Below, piece after piece: positions 5,252 to 5,768 of a stretch of 5,768 nt of DNA. Location of the stretch: assembly GCA_025964295.1 (NCBI GenBank), contig JAOPZD010000042.1, positions 1 through 5,768 on the forward strand. Direction: 5' to 3'. Position 1 is the stretch's first letter; every line of letters starts with the position of its first letter. The notes under the pieces are model-generated. The model searched no databases, was not told where the DNA came from, and saw only the letters and a list, made by a program, of their open reading frames with translations. Source of the DNA: Conexibacter sp. Its GTDB lineage: Bacteria > Actinomycetota > Thermoleophilia > Solirubrobacterales > Solirubrobacteraceae. A program made the translations under genes and the position numbers.

Positions 5252-5768
5252 CGGCCTCCGGCGCGCGGCGCTCGAGGCTGAGGCCGCTCACGGCGATGAG
5301 GCCGAGGTCGCGTGCGCGCTCCACCGCCTCGCGGCGGTTGCGCACGCCGAGCTTGCGGTAGACGCTCTTGAGGTGGCTCTTGACGGTGTTGACCGTCACG
5401 AACAGCTCGCCGGCGATCTCGGTCGAGGACAGCAGCGTCGGCAGGTAGCGCAGCACGGTCAGCTCGCGGTCGCTGAGCGGATCCTCCAGCGGCGCGACCG
5501 CGGCGGGCGGCGGGGACGCGCCGGACCGCGCCAGCGCGACGACCTCGCCGATGAGCGACCGGTGGGTGGTGCCCAACCGCAGCAGCCGGCGGAACACCGG
5601 GTCGAGGGCGTCGATCGCCACCGCCAGCGGGAGGCGCACGCCTTCGGGCTCGGCGAGATCGAGGGCGCATTCCGCGTGGCGGTGCGCGCCCGCCCGATCG
5701 CCCTCCGCCTCGGCGGCGACCGCCGCCAGCGTGGACAGCGCGACGGCGGCCGGCAGCGGGAGGCCGGC
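5229..5768 (-). CDS. LuxR-family (LAL/MalT-like) transcriptional regulator, C-terminal part
   Basis: The minus frame is open from the right edge of the window to the TGA at 5231-5229, giving 179 visible residues; the N-terminus is outside. The visible part begins with Ala-rich helices of TPR character (ALSTLAAVAAEAEGDRAGAHRHA, then ALDLAEPEG), as in the C-terminal region of large ATP-binding LuxR (LAL/MalT) regulators. A linker and a complete LuxR-type helix-turn-helix follow: DPLSDRELTVLRYLPTLLSS, then the TEIAGELFVTVNTVKSHLKSVYRKLGVRNRREAVERARDLGL core. The recognition helix is the VNTVKSHLKSVYRKL segment. The key LuxR residues (E of RE, the V-N-T-V-K-S-H, the K-L-G-V) are all present, so DNA binding should be intact. 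An internal GTG at 5639 is open in frame but is not a credible start. The gene converges on the small-gene pair. It is a candidate regulator for the composite sites, by proximity only. Confidence 0.88.
   Translation of the reverse strand, partial: AGLPLPAAVALSTLAAVAAEAEGDRAGAHRHAECALDLAEPEGVRLPLAVAIDALDPVFRRLLRLGTTHRSLIGEVVALARSGASPPPAAVAPLEDPLSDRELTVLRYLPTLLSSTEIAGELFVTVNTVKSHLKSVYRKLGVRNRREAVERARDLGLIAVSGLSLERRAPEAVRRGDAA

Noticed and set aside
5240..5270. Possible bidirectional terminator hairpin between the second small gene and the LuxR-type gene
   Set aside because: A 9-bp stem with a 2-base bulge (5240-5248 with 5260-5270) can be drawn, but it has no T tract and hairpins of this sort arise easily at this G+C content.
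1..5768. CRISPR array, insertion sequence, tRNA, rRNA, prophage or attachment site
   Set aside because: No regular repeat-spacer pattern, transposase motif, terminal inverted repeat or RNA gene signature was found on either strand.

Overview
This is a very G+C-rich, gene-dense window with strong G/C third-position bias and an actinobacterial gene set: a UlaG-like metallo-hydrolase, an AI-2E family permease, a YihY/BrkB membrane protein, DUF1269 and DUF6325 proteins, and a large LuxR/LAL-type regulator. Composition and gene set suggest an actinomycete-like bacterium, possibly class Thermoleophilia (Solirubrobacter/Conexibacter relatives). That placement is an inference from style, not from a marker gene.

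Layout, left to right. (1) 1-549 (+) is the C-terminal part of a metallo-beta-lactamase-fold hydrolase whose N-terminus lies outside the window. (2) 577-1710 (+) is an AI-2E family permease. (3) 3463-1697 (-) is a three-gene operon, DUF1269 -> DUF6325 -> YihY/BrkB, meeting the permease tail to tail with a 14-bp overlap. (4) 4636-3530 (-) is an unrecognised six-helix membrane protein. (5) 4637-4836 is a 200-bp divergent control region. (6) 4837-5043 and 5036-5251 (+) are two overlapping small genes whose products are paralogues. (7) 5768-5229 (-) is the C-terminal part of a LuxR-type regulator, convergent with the small genes.

The main discovery is a composite DNA motif in front of all four complete transcription units. 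Read in the direction of each gene it is TCACCCG-N3-CGGGTGA-N7-TCACCCG, followed 9 bp later by a hexamer of the form GA(C/G)(C/G)(A/C)T that resembles a -10 element. The copies are at 533-578, 3546-3501, 4688-4643 and 4785-4830, and match the 21 heptamer positions at 18, 21, 20 and 18. Orientation and spacing are the same in all four. At two promoters the start codon lies exactly where transcription would begin and has no clear Shine-Dalgarno sequence, which suggests leaderless mRNAs. The window therefore looks like a small local regulon of mostly membrane-associated proteins. It is probably controlled by one dedicated factor; the neighbouring LuxR-type protein is a candidate, but nothing in the sequence proves that link.
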